Assembly: GCF_014930365.1 (NCBI RefSeq)
Contig: NZ_JABXWI010000001.1
Span: 321,958 to 385,957, forward strand
Source: Streptomyces caniscabiei
Lineage (GTDB): Bacteria > Actinomycetota > Actinomycetes > Streptomycetales > Streptomycetaceae
Direction: 5' to 3'
Length of the DNA stretch: 64,000 nt
The notes under the pieces are model-generated. The model saw nothing but the letters and a program-made list of their open reading frames with translations, was not told the DNA's origin and did not search any database. Below, piece after piece: positions 8,574 through 17,721 of the stretch (its first letter is position 1; each line of letters begins with the position of its first letter). The position numbers and the translations under genes were made by a program.

Positions 8574-10001
8574 TTGCGCAAGCGCACGCTCCCCCTGACC
8601 GCCGTCTTAACGTCCGCGCTCCTGACAGCCCTCCCGGCCCTCCCGGCGCCCCCGGCCGCCGCCGCCCCCGCCAGGCACGCCGACGACTTCAACGGCGACG
8701 GCTACCGCGACCTGGCCATGGGTGACCGAGGCGCCACGATCGGCGGCAAGAAGCGGGCGGGCGCCGTCATCGTCGTCTGGGGCACGGCCGAGGGACTCGA
8801 CCCGGCCCGGCGTACGGTCGTCTCGCAGAACAGCGCGGGCGTTCCGGGCGCCGCGGAGGCGTCGGACCACTTCGGCTCCACCGTCACCACGGCGGATCTG
8901 AACGCGGACGGTTACGCGGACGTCCTGGCCACGGCGCCGGGCGAGAACGACGGCCGGTACAACGGCACGTTCACCGTCCTGTGGGGCTCGAAGTCCGGTC
9001 TCACCAAGGGGAGTTCGTACCGCAACCCGCAGTACCGCGACCGCGGCTTCGCGAACGACGTCGCCGTCGGCGACTTCGACAAGGACGGCAAGCAGGACGT
9101 CGTCGCGGTCGACGGCCGGAACATCTGGTACCTGCGGGGCCCGTTCACCGAGTCCGGCAAGCGCGGCAAGGCGACCAACCTCGACCCGACCGACGGCGAG
9201 CACATCGAGTCGTACGTCGTGGTGTCCGGGAGGGTCACCAAGGACGGTACGGCGGACTTCGCCGTGCTCGGCTGGGACTGGGACGCCCACGGCTCCGGCA
9301 AGGAGGGCAACGGCGTCTGGTTCTACAAGGGCGCTTCCGGCGCCCCGAAGCGAACCAAGAAGATGCCGCTGCCCGGCGGTGTCAACCTGCTGACGCAGGC
9401 GAGCGCCACCATCGCCGACTTCGACCGGAACGGCTACGGCGACCTCACGCTCGGCAGCCGCCGCTCGGGCAAGGGCGGCACCGTGTATGTCTTCCCCGGC
9501 ACCTCCACCGGCCCCGGCCGCTCGCCCCGGCGGATCACCCAGGCGACGCCCGGGGTGCCCGGTTCTCCGGAATCCTCCGACACCTTCGGCAGCGACGTGT
9601 CGGCCGCCGACACCGACGGTGACGGCTACCCCGATCTCGCGGTCGGCGCCCCGGGCGAGGCCATCGGCGACAGCCTCTTCCGCATGGGCGGTGTCACGCT
9701 CCTGCGCGGCGGCAGGTCGGGCCTCACCGGCAGATACGCCCGCGTGTACGACTACGCCACAGCCGGTGTCGAGGGCGAGCCGGACGAGCGGAACGACGCC
9801 GGGCTCGGCGGCTCGCTCCTCCTGCGGGACCTCACCCGGGACGGCCGCGCCGAACTCGTCGCCGCCGCCCCCGGAGCGGGCCGTCTGCACATCCTCCCCG
9901 GCACCTCCTCGGGCCCCACGGGCAAAGGATCGCTCCTCCTCGACGCCGAGAACCTGAACCTCACCTCCCTCGCCCGCTTCTGGGCCGAACTGCCGGACTG
10001 A
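8574..10001 (+). CDS. Secreted FG-GAP repeat protein 3
   Basis: A 475-residue exported protein. The start is TTG at 8574, chosen because CGGAG lies eight bases upstream and the reading begins MRKRTLPLTAVL, a signal peptide that ends near PAAAAPA. FG-GAP units include DFNGDGYRD, DLNADGYAD, DFDKDGKQD, DFDRNGYGD, DTDGDGYPD and DLTRDGRAE; the middle blades are more divergent than in genes 1 and 2. It shares its MRKRT start and overall spacing with gene 4, 23 bases downstream, and the two are probably co-transcribed. Confidence 0.9.
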   Translation: MRKRTLPLTAVLTSALLTALPALPAPPAAAAPARHADDFNGDGYRDLAMGDRGATIGGKKRAGAVIVVWGTAEGLDPARRTVVSQNSAGVPGAAEASDHFGSTVTTADLNADGYADVLATAPGENDGRYNGTFTVLWGSKSGLTKGSSYRNPQYRDRGFANDVAVGDFDKDGKQDVVAVDGRNIWYLRGPFTESGKRGKATNLDPTDGEHIESYVVVSGRVTKDGTADFAVLGWDWDAHGSGKEGNGVWFYKGASGAPKRTKKMPLPGGVNLLTQASATIADFDRNGYGDLTLGSRRSGKGGTVYVFPGTSTGPGRSPRRITQATPGVPGSPESSDTFGSDVSAADTDGDGYPDLAVGAPGEAIGDSLFRMGGVTLLRGGRSGLTGRYARVYDYATAGVEGEPDERNDAGLGGSLLLRDLTRDGRAELVAAAPGAGRLHILPGTSSGPTGKGSLLLDAENLNLTSLARFWAELPD

Positions 10002-10024
10002 CCACCCACCACCGGAGCACACCC

Positions 10025-11413
10025 ATGCGCAAGCGCACCGCGGCCACCCTGACCGCCGCCCTGCTGACAGCGGGCCTCACCCCGCTGACCCTGGCCGCCC
10101 CGGCCACCGCCGCCCCCGCCAAGTACGCCGACGACTTCAACGGCGACGGCCACCGCGACTACGCGGCCTTCTCGTACGGCACCGAGACCCGCTACAGCGA
10201 CGGCGGCGGCGTGCTGGTCACCTTCGGTACGGCGGCCGGCGGCCCCGGTACGAAGACCCAGTTCATCGACCAGGCGAGCGCCGGCGTCCCCGGTGCCGAC
10301 GAGTCGGACGACTTCTTCGGCGAGTTCCGTGCCGCCGCCGACTTCAACCGGGACGGCTACGGCGACCTCGCGGTCTCCGCCAACGGCGAGGACGTCGGCA
10401 GCGCCAAGGACAACGGCACGGTGACGATCCTCTGGGGCAGCGCGAAGGGCCTCTCCGGCGGCACCACCGTCCCGTTCAAGGGCCCGAAGGGCGCCTCCGG
10501 CGAGGCCGTCGACCTCGCCACCGGCGACTTCGACGGCAACGGCCACCCGGACCTGGCCCTCGTCCGCGCCGGCAAGGCGTACGTCTACCGGGGCGCGATC
10601 ACCAAGTCCGGTGTGAAGGGCACAGTGACGGTCCTGGACAAGAGCGACTCGCCCTTCTACGCCACCGCCCTGATCGCGGGGAAGGTGAACACGGACGGCA
10701 AGAGCGACCTCGTCGTCATCGGCGACGTCGTCACCGACACCACCCTCGCCTCCGACGCCTGGTTCGTCTCCGGCGGCAAGACCAAGCTGTACCCCGGCAA
10801 GACCCTGCGCATCGAGTCCGTCAAGGCCAACGGCGGGCAGGCCGAGCGCGGCGGCGACGGCGTCATCGCCGACTTCGACAAGGACGGCGACGGCGACATC
10901 GCCATCGGAACCCCGGTCTACGACCGCACCAAGGGCCGCGTGACGCTCTGGTACGGCACCTCCACCGGCCCGTCGAAGTCCGCCCGCTTCACCCAGGCCA
11001 CGTCCGGCATCACGGGCACCCCGGAGTCGTACGACGCCTTCGGCGACGCGATCACCGCCGGTGACGTGAACGGCGACGGCTACCGCGACCTGGCGATCGC
11101 CGCCCCGGGCGAGACCATCGGCAGCCGCGAGCAGGCGGGCGGCGTCCACGTCCTCTACGGCGGTGCGTCGGGCCTGACCACCAAGAACTCCCAGTGGTTC
11201 GCCCGCGACACGGCGGGCGTGCCCGGCGAGCTGTCCGCCGGCGAGTACTTCGGCCACACGATCCGCCTCCGCGACACGAACCGGGACGGCAAGGCCGACC
11301 TGCACGTGATCGGGGAGAACGGCTCGCTCGTCCTGCGCGGCTCCGCGAGGGGCGTGACGACGGCCGGGGCGACGGCGGTGGAGGGCGACACGATCCGCGG
11401 CATGCTCCAGTGA
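10025..11413 (+). CDS. Secreted FG-GAP repeat protein 4
   Basis: A 462-residue exported protein with ATG at 10025 preceded by CCGGAG. The signal peptide MRKRTAATLTAALLTAGL ends near TAAPA. FG-GAP units include DFNGDGHRD, DFNRDGYGD, DFDGNGHPD, DFDKDGDGD, DVNGDGYRD and DTNRDGKAD. It follows gene 3 by 23 bases, without an intervening terminator, forming a two-gene unit. Function as an extracellular propeller is inferred from the family. Confidence 0.9.
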   Translation: MRKRTAATLTAALLTAGLTPLTLAAPATAAPAKYADDFNGDGHRDYAAFSYGTETRYSDGGGVLVTFGTAAGGPGTKTQFIDQASAGVPGADESDDFFGEFRAAADFNRDGYGDLAVSANGEDVGSAKDNGTVTILWGSAKGLSGGTTVPFKGPKGASGEAVDLATGDFDGNGHPDLALVRAGKAYVYRGAITKSGVKGTVTVLDKSDSPFYATALIAGKVNTDGKSDLVVIGDVVTDTTLASDAWFVSGGKTKLYPGKTLRIESVKANGGQAERGGDGVIADFDKDGDGDIAIGTPVYDRTKGRVTLWYGTSTGPSKSARFTQATSGITGTPESYDAFGDAITAGDVNGDGYRDLAIAAPGETIGSREQAGGVHVLYGGASGLTTKNSQWFARDTAGVPGELSAGEYFGHTIRLRDTNRDGKADLHVIGENGSLVLRGSARGVTTAGATAVEGDTIRGMLQ

Positions 11414-11510
11414 CACCGTGACCGCCCCGGGTGATGCGAGAGCCCAGACTTGCGAAGATAATTCCCTTATAGGGACAAACTCCACGAGCAGCGGAAAGCC
11501 GGCGATCCCC

Positions 11511-11906
11511 ATGGCCGAACACCCGAACGCAGCGCTCGTCCGCAAGGGCTACGACGCCTTCACCCGGGGCGACATGGACACCCTCCGCGGCCTGATGGCC
11601 TCGGACTGTACGCACCACGTCCCCGGCAGCCACCTGCTGTCGGGCGACCACAAGGGGCAGGACTCGATCCTCGCCATGTACCAGCGTCTCTTCGAGGAGA
11701 CCGGCGGGACGTTCGACGTCACCCTCAGCCACGTCTGCGTGGACGGCCGAGGCCACGCCGTCTCCGTGCACCGGTACACCGCCGAGCGCGGCGGCAAGCG
11801 CATCGAACAGAACGGCTGCCTGGTCTTCCGGATCGTCGGGGACAAGTTCACGGACATCGACGAATGCCAGGAGGACATGGACAAGGAAGCGGAGTTCTGG
11901 TCCTAG
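11511..11906 (+). CDS. NTF2-like / SnoaL-type protein
   Basis: A 131-residue cytosolic protein of the NTF2-like fold, starting at ATG 11511 (MAEHPNAALVRKGYDAFTRG); a GTG start at 11418 would add 31 residues that do not look like protein. The pattern is that of small SnoaL-type proteins: an N-terminal helix, GDMDTLRGLMASDCTHHVPG, then a beta-rich half ending in an acidic C terminus. Members may bind small molecules or catalyse isomerisations; no catalytic assignment is possible. It separates FG-GAP genes 4 and 5 and lacks a signal peptide. Confidence 0.85.
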   Translation: MAEHPNAALVRKGYDAFTRGDMDTLRGLMASDCTHHVPGSHLLSGDHKGQDSILAMYQRLFEETGGTFDVTLSHVCVDGRGHAVSVHRYTAERGGKRIEQNGCLVFRIVGDKFTDIDECQEDMDKEAEFWS

Positions 11907-11930
11907 CCCCGACCCTGTCGCCCCGCACTA

Positions 11931-11956
11931 CAACCCCGCACGGCCTCCAGGTGTCA
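11931..11956 (+). promoter_or_regulatory. Variant of the shared FG-GAP promoter-like element, gene 5
   Basis: CAACC, 16 bases, TGTCA, with TACAACCC and CTCCA matching the two elements upstream of genes 1 and 2. The match is weaker at the downstream block. Confidence 0.35.
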
Positions 11957-12022
11957 CACAGGTGAACGAGCCAGTGAACCAGCCACACCCTCGACATCCG
12001 GCCACCCCACCTGGAGCCCCCC

Positions 12023-13525
12023 GTGCACAGACGGACGTACGCCCTGGCCGCCGCCACCGTGGCGACCGCCACCGCCACCACGGCGGCCCTCGCCCTCACC
12101 CTCGCGCCGGCCGCGACCGCCGCCCCGCGCACCGCGCCCGGCGGCCCCTCCGCCGCCGTGACCAGCGACTTCAACGCCGACGGCTACGCGGACCTCGCCG
12201 TCGGCGTGCCCGACGGCACCGTGAACGGCAAGGCCAAGGCCGGCTACGTCCACCTCCTCTGGGGCGGCGCGAAGGGCCTCGGCAGGCACGGCGGCATCCG
12301 GGTCAGCCAGTCCACCGCCGAGGTCCCCGGCACCCCGGAGGCGGGCGACCGCTTCGGCGCCTCCGTGCTGCTGGCCGACCTGAGCGGCGACGGCCTCGCC
12401 GAGCTGATCGTCGGCGCCCCCGGCGAGGACGTCACCGGCCGGGGCGCGGACGCGGGCACGGTCACCGTCGTCGGCGGCGCGCGGACCGGCACGGGCCCGG
12501 CCTCCACCGCCCTCACCGGCCCGTCGGGGAACGCGGCGTACGGCTGGTCGGTCGCGGCGGCGGACCTGACCGGCGACGGCGGCCGGGACATCGTGGTCGG
12601 CGGCCGGGACAAGGTCGTCATGCGGGCCGCCGTCGACAACGGCGAGGACCTGGTCATCACCACCGTCCTCGCCACCCCGATGGGCGGCCGCGCCCCGCTC
12701 CTGGCCACCGGCGACTTCACCGCCGACGGCACGGACGACCTCGCCCTCGCGTACCACACGATCGACGCCCCCTTCACCCAGTCCCATGTGCGGCTGTGGT
12801 CATGGGACGAGGCCGAGCGCGGTATGGCCAACATCTGGAACTCCGACAACGGCGCCGCCTCCGCGCTCGCCGTCGGCGACTTCGACGGCGACGGACTGGA
12901 CGACCTGGCCCTCGGCGAGTGCCGTGAGATCGCCGACGAGAACATCGACGACCCGTGCGGCCCGGAGTCGTACGCCAAGGGCGGCGGCATCCACCTCCTC
13001 TACGGCGACGAGAAGTCCTTCGGCCTGCGCACCCAGACCCTCAACCAGGACACCGTCGGCGTGTACGGCGTCGCCGAGGACGGCGACCACTTCGGCGCCT
13101 CCCTCGCCGTACTGGACTGGAACCGCGACGGCCGCGACGACCTGGTCGCGGGCGCCCCCGGCGAGGCCATCGGCACCCGCGCGGCGGCCGGCGCGGCCAC
13201 CCTGCTGCTGAGTCACGCGGGCGGCATCGTCGACCAGTTCGGCGAGGCGACCTCCGTGCCGTACCACCAGGACCGCCCCGGTGTCCCCGGCGTGGCGGAG
13301 ACGAACGACGCCTTCGGCGCGGCCGTCGCCACCGGCGACTACGACAAGGACGGCACCCCGGACACGGCCGTCGGCGCCCCGGGCGAGAACGCGAAGTCCG
13401 GCGGCGTCTGGGTCTTCCCGAAGACCTCGGTCACCGGTTCCTACGCCCTCACCCCGAAGAACCTCGGCCTGCCGTCCGCGTCATCGGCCCTGTCGTACGG
13501 CAGGTACCTGAGCAGCAGCCGTTAA
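12023..13525 (+). CDS. Secreted FG-GAP repeat protein 5
   Basis: A 500-residue exported protein with GTG start at 12023 and GGAG about seven bases upstream. A signal peptide of about 43 residues (cut near TAAPR) precedes FG-GAP units DFNADGYAD, DLSGDGLAE, DLTGDGGRD, DFTADGTDD, DFDGDGLDD, DWNRDGRDD and DYDKDGTPD. It is the most divergent of the five paralogues and has two extra cysteines around residues 310-320 (CREIADENIDDPC) that could form a disulfide. Extracellular propeller; ligand unknown. Confidence 0.9.
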   Translation: MHRRTYALAAATVATATATTAALALTLAPAATAAPRTAPGGPSAAVTSDFNADGYADLAVGVPDGTVNGKAKAGYVHLLWGGAKGLGRHGGIRVSQSTAEVPGTPEAGDRFGASVLLADLSGDGLAELIVGAPGEDVTGRGADAGTVTVVGGARTGTGPASTALTGPSGNAAYGWSVAAADLTGDGGRDIVVGGRDKVVMRAAVDNGEDLVITTVLATPMGGRAPLLATGDFTADGTDDLALAYHTIDAPFTQSHVRLWSWDEAERGMANIWNSDNGAASALAVGDFDGDGLDDLALGECREIADENIDDPCGPESYAKGGGIHLLYGDEKSFGLRTQTLNQDTVGVYGVAEDGDHFGASLAVLDWNRDGRDDLVAGAPGEAIGTRAAAGAATLLLSHAGGIVDQFGEATSVPYHQDRPGVPGVAETNDAFGAAVATGDYDKDGTPDTAVGAPGENAKSGGVWVFPKTSVTGSYALTPKNLGLPSASSALSYGRYLSSSR

Positions 13526-13708
13526 CACGCGCGGGCGGGCGCTGATGCAGCCGCTGGTACGGCCGCCGACCTGCGCGGCGGCCGTGACCGACCGACCCCT
13601 CACCCATCCCTGACGATCCCTTAGGGGATGTCACAGCTCGGCCGCAAAGCCGGGCCGGTCGGCCCCGGCCCCGCACACGGCCGTCCGGGAACAGGTACGT
13701 TCGATGAC

Positions 13709-14686
13709 GTGGCTGGATTCAGGATCGGACGCGGCCGGGACAACGGCGCTCCTCAAGCGCGACCGCACAACCCTCCGTACGGACAGCAGGCCCCGCAGGC
13801 CGGCGGCCCGTCGTACGGCTACCCCCAGACGCCCCCGGGACCGCCGTACGGCGGCGGGCGCGGCGGTCAGGGCGGGTGGCCCCAGACGCACGGCGGTGCC
13901 CCCGGCGGTTACGGGACCCACGGAGGCCCTGGGGGTCGCGGGGGCCATGGGGGTCACGGGGGCCATGGGGGTCACGGCAACCACGGTGAGCCGGAGTACT
14001 TCGGCGACGACGGCGGGCACCCCCAGGGAGTGGACCCGTACGCGGCCAACAACCCGGGGCACACCCAGATGTTCGCCGTCGGCGAGGACCCGTACCAGCA
14101 GGGCGACACCTACCGCGCGGGCAACGCCCCGGCGGCGCCGCTCGGCCCGCGGCTGCCCTGGAAGGAACTCCTCAAGGGCATCGTCACCAGCCCGAACCAG
14201 ACGTTCCTGGTGATGCGCGACTACGCGGTGTGGGGCCCCGCCCTCGTCGTGACGTTCCTCTACGGCCTGCTGGCCGTCTTCGGCTTCGACAGCGCCCGCG
14301 AAGAAGCGATCAAGGCGACGCTCTCGGCCGCCGTGCCGATCGTGCTCGTCACCGGCGTGACGATGGTGGTGAGCATCTTCGTCCTGGGCGTGGTCACCCA
14401 CACCCTGGCCCGCCAGCTCGGCGGCGACGGAGCCTGGCAGCCCACGGTCGGCCTCTCCATGCTGATCATGGCCCTCACGGACGCGCCCCGTCTGGTCGTG
14501 GCGATGTTCGCGGGCGGTGACGCCTCCTTCGTCCAGATCCTCGGCTGGATCACCTGGGTCGCCGCGGGCGCCCTGCTGACCATGATGGTCGCCAGGTCCC
14601 ACGACCTCCCGTGGCCGAAGGCGCTGGGCGCCTCCGCGATCCAACTGGTGGCGATCCTGTCGCTGATCAAGCTGGGCACGTTCTAG
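13709..14686 (+). CDS. YIP1-family integral membrane protein
   Basis: A 325-residue protein. GTG at 13709 is preferred because the reading MAGFRIGRGRDNGAPQ is the usual start of this family in Streptomyces; an ATG at 13628 would be too far upstream. The first 140 residues are a disordered Gly/Pro/His/Tyr-rich segment with a (GGHGGH) run encoded by a tandem DNA repeat at about 13930-13975. The C-terminal 180 residues have five membrane helices of the Yip1 domain. Role in membranes or trafficking is unknown in bacteria. A strong terminator follows at 14733. Confidence 0.85.
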   Translation: MAGFRIGRGRDNGAPQARPHNPPYGQQAPQAGGPSYGYPQTPPGPPYGGGRGGQGGWPQTHGGAPGGYGTHGGPGGRGGHGGHGGHGGHGNHGEPEYFGDDGGHPQGVDPYAANNPGHTQMFAVGEDPYQQGDTYRAGNAPAAPLGPRLPWKELLKGIVTSPNQTFLVMRDYAVWGPALVVTFLYGLLAVFGFDSAREEAIKATLSAAVPIVLVTGVTMVVSIFVLGVVTHTLARQLGGDGAWQPTVGLSMLIMALTDAPRLVVAMFAGGDASFVQILGWITWVAAGALLTMMVARSHDLPWPKALGASAIQLVAILSLIKLGTF

Positions 14687-14732
14687 GCACGGCGGCCGCG
14701 GCGAGTACGCGGCGGGTATGTGTATGAGGTGA

Positions 14733-14761
14733 GGGGCTCCCGGCGACAGACCGGGAGCCCC
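14733..14761 (+). terminator. Hairpin terminator after the YIP1-family gene
   Basis: A perfect 11-base stem (ggggctcccgg and its complement) with a seven-base loop, followed by ttcctg. Confidence 0.85.
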
Positions 14762-14963
14762 TTCCTGCTGCCCGGCGGGAAGCCGCGACGGCCGGGCAAT
14801 TGCCTTCGTCCGGGCCGTTCTCCGCCCGGGCCGCCCTCCGCCCGGCCTCCCTCCGGCCTGCCTCCGTCCGGCCTTCGCTCGGGCCGTAATTCGGCTGTGT
14901 GATGATGCTCGAAAATGACCGGCTCCGGGGTGGGGCGGGTACGCGAGAAGGGCGGGGGCCGGC

Positions 14964-16058
14964 GTGGGCAAGGGCGGGGAGTCCATATCGGACGAGGAGT
15001 GGGAGCGGTTCCTCCGCGAAGCGGAAGCGGGGAGCAAGGACGCGCCCGAGGAGCCGTCGGCGCGGGCCCGCATGGTGGCGGGACGGCTGCGGGACGCCCC
15101 CGCCGAGCCGGAGCCGTGGCGGAGTCACGAACCGCCCCGGCGCCGAAGAGGCAAGGGCTGGTACGTGGTCGGCCTGCTCGTCGCGGTCGCCCTGCTGGTC
15201 GTGGCGGTGGCGCCGGGGCGGGTGGTCGGATGGTTCGCGGGTGAGGGCGGCGAGAGCACGCCGCTGGCCGTGGAGTCGGAGCGCCCGGACCAGCCGCCGC
15301 CGACGGAGGCGGCAGCCCCGCGACCGACCCTGAAGCAGCCGTTCCGGGGGTCGCCCGCGGCACGGTGGGGAGACGGGACGGCCGGGCTCGGACTGCCCGA
15401 GGCACGGGCGACCGGCTGGATGAGCAAGAAACAGGTCGAGCAGGCGCTCGAGGACAGCCGGGACTTCCTCGCCGCGTCGAGCCTGGATCCCGGTGTGCTG
15501 CGCGGGGAACGCCCGAAGAAGGCGATCGCGCTGCTCAACCCTCATCAGCAGGACGTCCAGGACTACCTGGCGACCGCGTTCCGCTCGCCCAGCCGCGAGG
15601 ACGATCCCCTGTTGCTGTTCAGCAGGTTCGAGAAGAAGGTCCGGCTGGTGGGGGACGTGGTCAAGACACGGGGCCGGATCACCTACCGCGAGGGCAAGCG
15701 CGGCGCGGTCGAGGTGACCACCGACGTCACGTACGTCTACCCGGTCGTCCGCGCCGAGGCGGGCAGCGACGAGGTGGCTCGCACCATCGTGCGCCGCGAG
15801 GTCGTGATGAGCTGGGACGACCCGGCGAAGATCATCACCGAGCCGGGCACGTTCTCCCTGGTCTCGTACAAGGTGGACACCACCAACGGCGGCTGCGACA
15901 ACTTCACCGGCTACTTCACCCCCGAGTTCGACTCGGACCGAGAGACCTCCTCCTCGGGCGACGGCCCGGCACTCGACCCGTACGACCGCAGCACGTCGAT
16001 GGACGAACGCCTGCGCCAGTCGGACGAGAAAAACTGCGGCACGGCTTCACGGTCCTGA
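14964..16058 (+). CDS. Conserved single-pass membrane protein of unknown function
   Basis: A 364-residue protein with GTG start at 14964. The N-terminal 65 residues are acidic then basic and cytosolic (ISDEEWERFLREAE, then PPRRRRGKG); one membrane helix lies at about 68-90; the remaining 270 residues are extracellular. The exported part has a proline-rich linker (about 95-120) and a folded domain from about 150 with alternating hydrophobic beta segments and two late cysteines that may pair. I recognise it as a widely conserved Streptomyces hypothetical without assigned function. Preceded by about 70 bases of Cys/Gly-codon-like cctccg/cggcc imperfect repeats (14810-14885). Confidence 0.8.
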   Translation: MGKGGESISDEEWERFLREAEAGSKDAPEEPSARARMVAGRLRDAPAEPEPWRSHEPPRRRRGKGWYVVGLLVAVALLVVAVAPGRVVGWFAGEGGESTPLAVESERPDQPPPTEAAAPRPTLKQPFRGSPAARWGDGTAGLGLPEARATGWMSKKQVEQALEDSRDFLAASSLDPGVLRGERPKKAIALLNPHQQDVQDYLATAFRSPSREDDPLLLFSRFEKKVRLVGDVVKTRGRITYREGKRGAVEVTTDVTYVYPVVRAEAGSDEVARTIVRREVVMSWDDPAKIITEPGTFSLVSYKVDTTNGGCDNFTGYFTPEFDSDRETSSSGDGPALDPYDRSTSMDERLRQSDEKNCGTASRS

Positions 16059-16101
16059 CCCCCTCGCGCCGACATCACCGGTCACGGTCCTGACCCCCTC
16101 G
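16047..16101. repeat. 20-bp direct repeat at a gene end
   Basis: tcacggtcctgaccccctcg occurs at 16047-16066 and 16082-16101. The first copy contains the stop codon of the preceding gene. This looks like a local duplication of the gene end. Confidence 0.85.
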
Positions 16102-16151
16102 ACGTCCGTCTGAGCCCCGCGCCGTCCGTACGACGTCCCTCCGCCGTCTGA

Positions 16152-16176
16152 GCCCCTCGACGCCCGGTCGAGGGGC
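16152..16176. terminator. Bidirectional hairpin terminator
   Basis: A 10-base perfect stem (gcccctcgac and complement) with a five-base loop between the 3' ends of the membrane protein gene (plus) and the phosphoribosyltransferase gene (minus). Confidence 0.75.
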
Positions 16177-16201
16177 CCGGGCCGGCCTGCCGCCTACGCC
16201 C

Positions 16202-16720
16202 TCAGAGCGCTTCCTTCGACGGCGTGACCGGCTCACCCGACTTACGTACCACAGGCAGAACACTCCACGGGAAGTTGATCCACTCGTCGGTCCGCCTCCA
16301 CACGTACTCGCACTTCACGAGGGAGTGGGACTTCTCATAGATCACGGCCGACCGGACCTCGGCGACGGCGTCGAGGCAGAAGTCGTGGACGAGCTTGAGC
16401 GTCTTGCCCGTGTCGGCGACGTCGTCCGTGATCAGGACCTTCTTGTCGGAGAAGTCGATCGCGTTCGGGACGGGGGCGAGCATGACGGGCATGTCGAGGG
16501 TCGTGTTGACGCCGGTGTAGAACTCGACGTTCACGAGGTGGATGTTCTTGCAGTCGAGCGCGTACGCGAGGCCGCCGGCGACGAAGACCCCGCCGCGGGC
16601 GATGCTGAGCACGATGTCGGGCTCGTACCCGTCGTCGGCGATGGTCTGCGCGAGTTCGCGTACGGCGGTGCCGAACGCCTCGTAGGTGAGGTTCTCCCGG
16701 ACCGGCGGCGTGCTCGGCAT
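16202..16720 (-). CDS. Phosphoribosyltransferase
   Basis: A 172-residue type I phosphoribosyltransferase. The PRPP-binding loop is VLITDDVADTGKTL, and an upstream SIARGGVFVAGGLAYAL segment forms the pyrophosphate loop. These enzymes transfer a base to or from PRPP; related actinobacterial proteins are annotated as hypoxanthine- or xanthine-type transferases, but the acceptor is not certain here. ATG at 16720, two bases after the stop of dcd, so it is the second gene of a dcd operon with a role in nucleotide salvage. Confidence 0.9.
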   Translation of the reverse strand: MPSTPPVRENLTYEAFGTAVRELAQTIADDGYEPDIVLSIARGGVFVAGGLAYALDCKNIHLVNVEFYTGVNTTLDMPVMLAPVPNAIDFSDKKVLITDDVADTGKTLKLVHDFCLDAVAEVRSAVIYEKSHSLVKCEYVWRRTDEWINFPWSVLPVVRKSGEPVTPSKEAL

Positions 16721-16722
16721 GC

Positions 16723-17298
16723 TCACACCTGCGTCCGGTGGAAGTTGAGGAAGGAGCGGGAGGCGGTCGGGCCTCGCTGCCCCTGGTAGCGGGAGCCGTA
16801 GCGCTCGCTGCCGTACGGGAACTCGGCCGGCGAGCTGAGCCGGAACATGCACAGCTGCCCGATCTTCATGCCCGGCCAGAGCTTGATGGGGAGCGTGGCG
16901 AGGTTGGACAGTTCGAGGGTGACGTGCCCGGAGAAGCCGGGGTCGATGAACCCGGCGGTGGAGTGGGTGACGAGCCCGAGCCGGCCGAGGGAGCTCTTCC
17001 CCTCCAGCCGGGAGGCCAGATCGTCGGGGAGCGAGATGACCTCGTAGGTGCTGGCGAGCACGAACTCGCCGGGGTGGAGGATGAAGGGCTCGTCCCCCTC
17101 GGGTTCGACGAGCCGCGTGAGGTCCGACTGCTCGACGGAGGGGTCGATGTGCGGGTACCGGTGGTTCTCGAACACCCGGAAGAAGCGGTCGAGACGCACG
17201 TCGATGCTCGACGGCTGCACCATGGTTTCGTCGTACGGATCGATCCGCACCCGACCGGCGTCGATCTCGGCCCGGATGTCCTTGTCTGAGAGAAGCAC
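16723..17298 (-). CDS. dcd: dCTP deaminase
   Basis: A 191-residue protein, the usual family length, with GTG start at 17298 ([15 protein letters not shown]); a longer reading from 17385 adds non-conserved residues. Conserved signatures are [20 protein letters not shown] and [14 protein letters not shown], covering the nucleotide-binding and catalytic residues of dCTP deaminase. It converts dCTP to dUTP, supplying dUMP for thymidylate synthesis; in actinobacteria some members also cleave dUTP. First gene of a two-gene operon with the phosphoribosyltransferase. Confidence 0.95.
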   Translation of the reverse strand: MLLSDKDIRAEIDAGRVRIDPYDETMVQPSSIDVRLDRFFRVFENHRYPHIDPSVEQSDLTRLVEPEGDEPFILHPGEFVLASTYEVISLPDDLASRLEGKSSLGRLGLVTHSTAGFIDPGFSGHVTLELSNLATLPIKLWPGMKIGQLCMFRLSSPAEFPYGSERYGSRYQGQRGPTASRSFLNFHRTQV

Positions 17299-17488
17299 GC
17301 CCCGAGGATACGCAAGACGCGCGGACCGCCCACAACCAGGACGGACCCGCGCGCCGAAGAGATGCCGGTTGTCGCTGACCTTCACACCCGCGTGTCAGCC
17401 GCTTGTGTACCTATCTGCCGCCGAGCTACTACCTGCCCAACTGCTTACTTGCTGCCCTGCTTTACCTGCCCGCCTACCGACGGACCGG

Positions 17489-17647
17489 CTACCGCTTCTC
17501 CAACGCCACCGGCACGACACTGCGCAGGCGCGCGCAGCGTGGGCAGCGCATGAGCCGACCGGGGCCGAGGCGCTCGGCCTGCTGCATCGGGAACGAAGCG
17601 GTGCTGAACACGTGCCCATCGGCACAACGGACGACGGTGCGCTCCAT
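17489..17647 (-). CDS. Small zinc-ribbon-like protein
   Basis: A 52-residue protein (MERTVVRCADGHVFSTASF...) with ATG at 17647 and GGAAGGGA about eleven bases upstream. One Cys-His pair (C-x3-H) and a CPRC pair form a likely single zinc ribbon. I recognise this as a short conserved Streptomyces reading frame without assigned function. A TTG start at 17671 is possible but has no ribosome site. It stands alone between dcd and the tRNA gene. Confidence 0.6.
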   Translation of the reverse strand: MERTVVRCADGHVFSTASFPMQQAERLGPGRLMRCPRCARLRSVVPVALEKR

Positions 17648-17721
17648 CAAGTCCAAGAGTCCCTTCCCCAAGAGCCGCGTCTGGCTGTCGACCTACGTCG
17701 ACCTGACGACGAAGCGCCACA

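Noticed and set aside
11450..11473. Possible vegetative promoter before the NTF2-like gene (TTGCGA and TATAGG)
   Set aside because: The two boxes are only 12 bases apart, too close for a -35/-10 pair.
13704..14213. Plus-strand frame inside the YIP1-family gene (MTWLDSGSDAAGTT...)
   Set aside because: Shifted by one base from the real frame, no membrane helices or family features.
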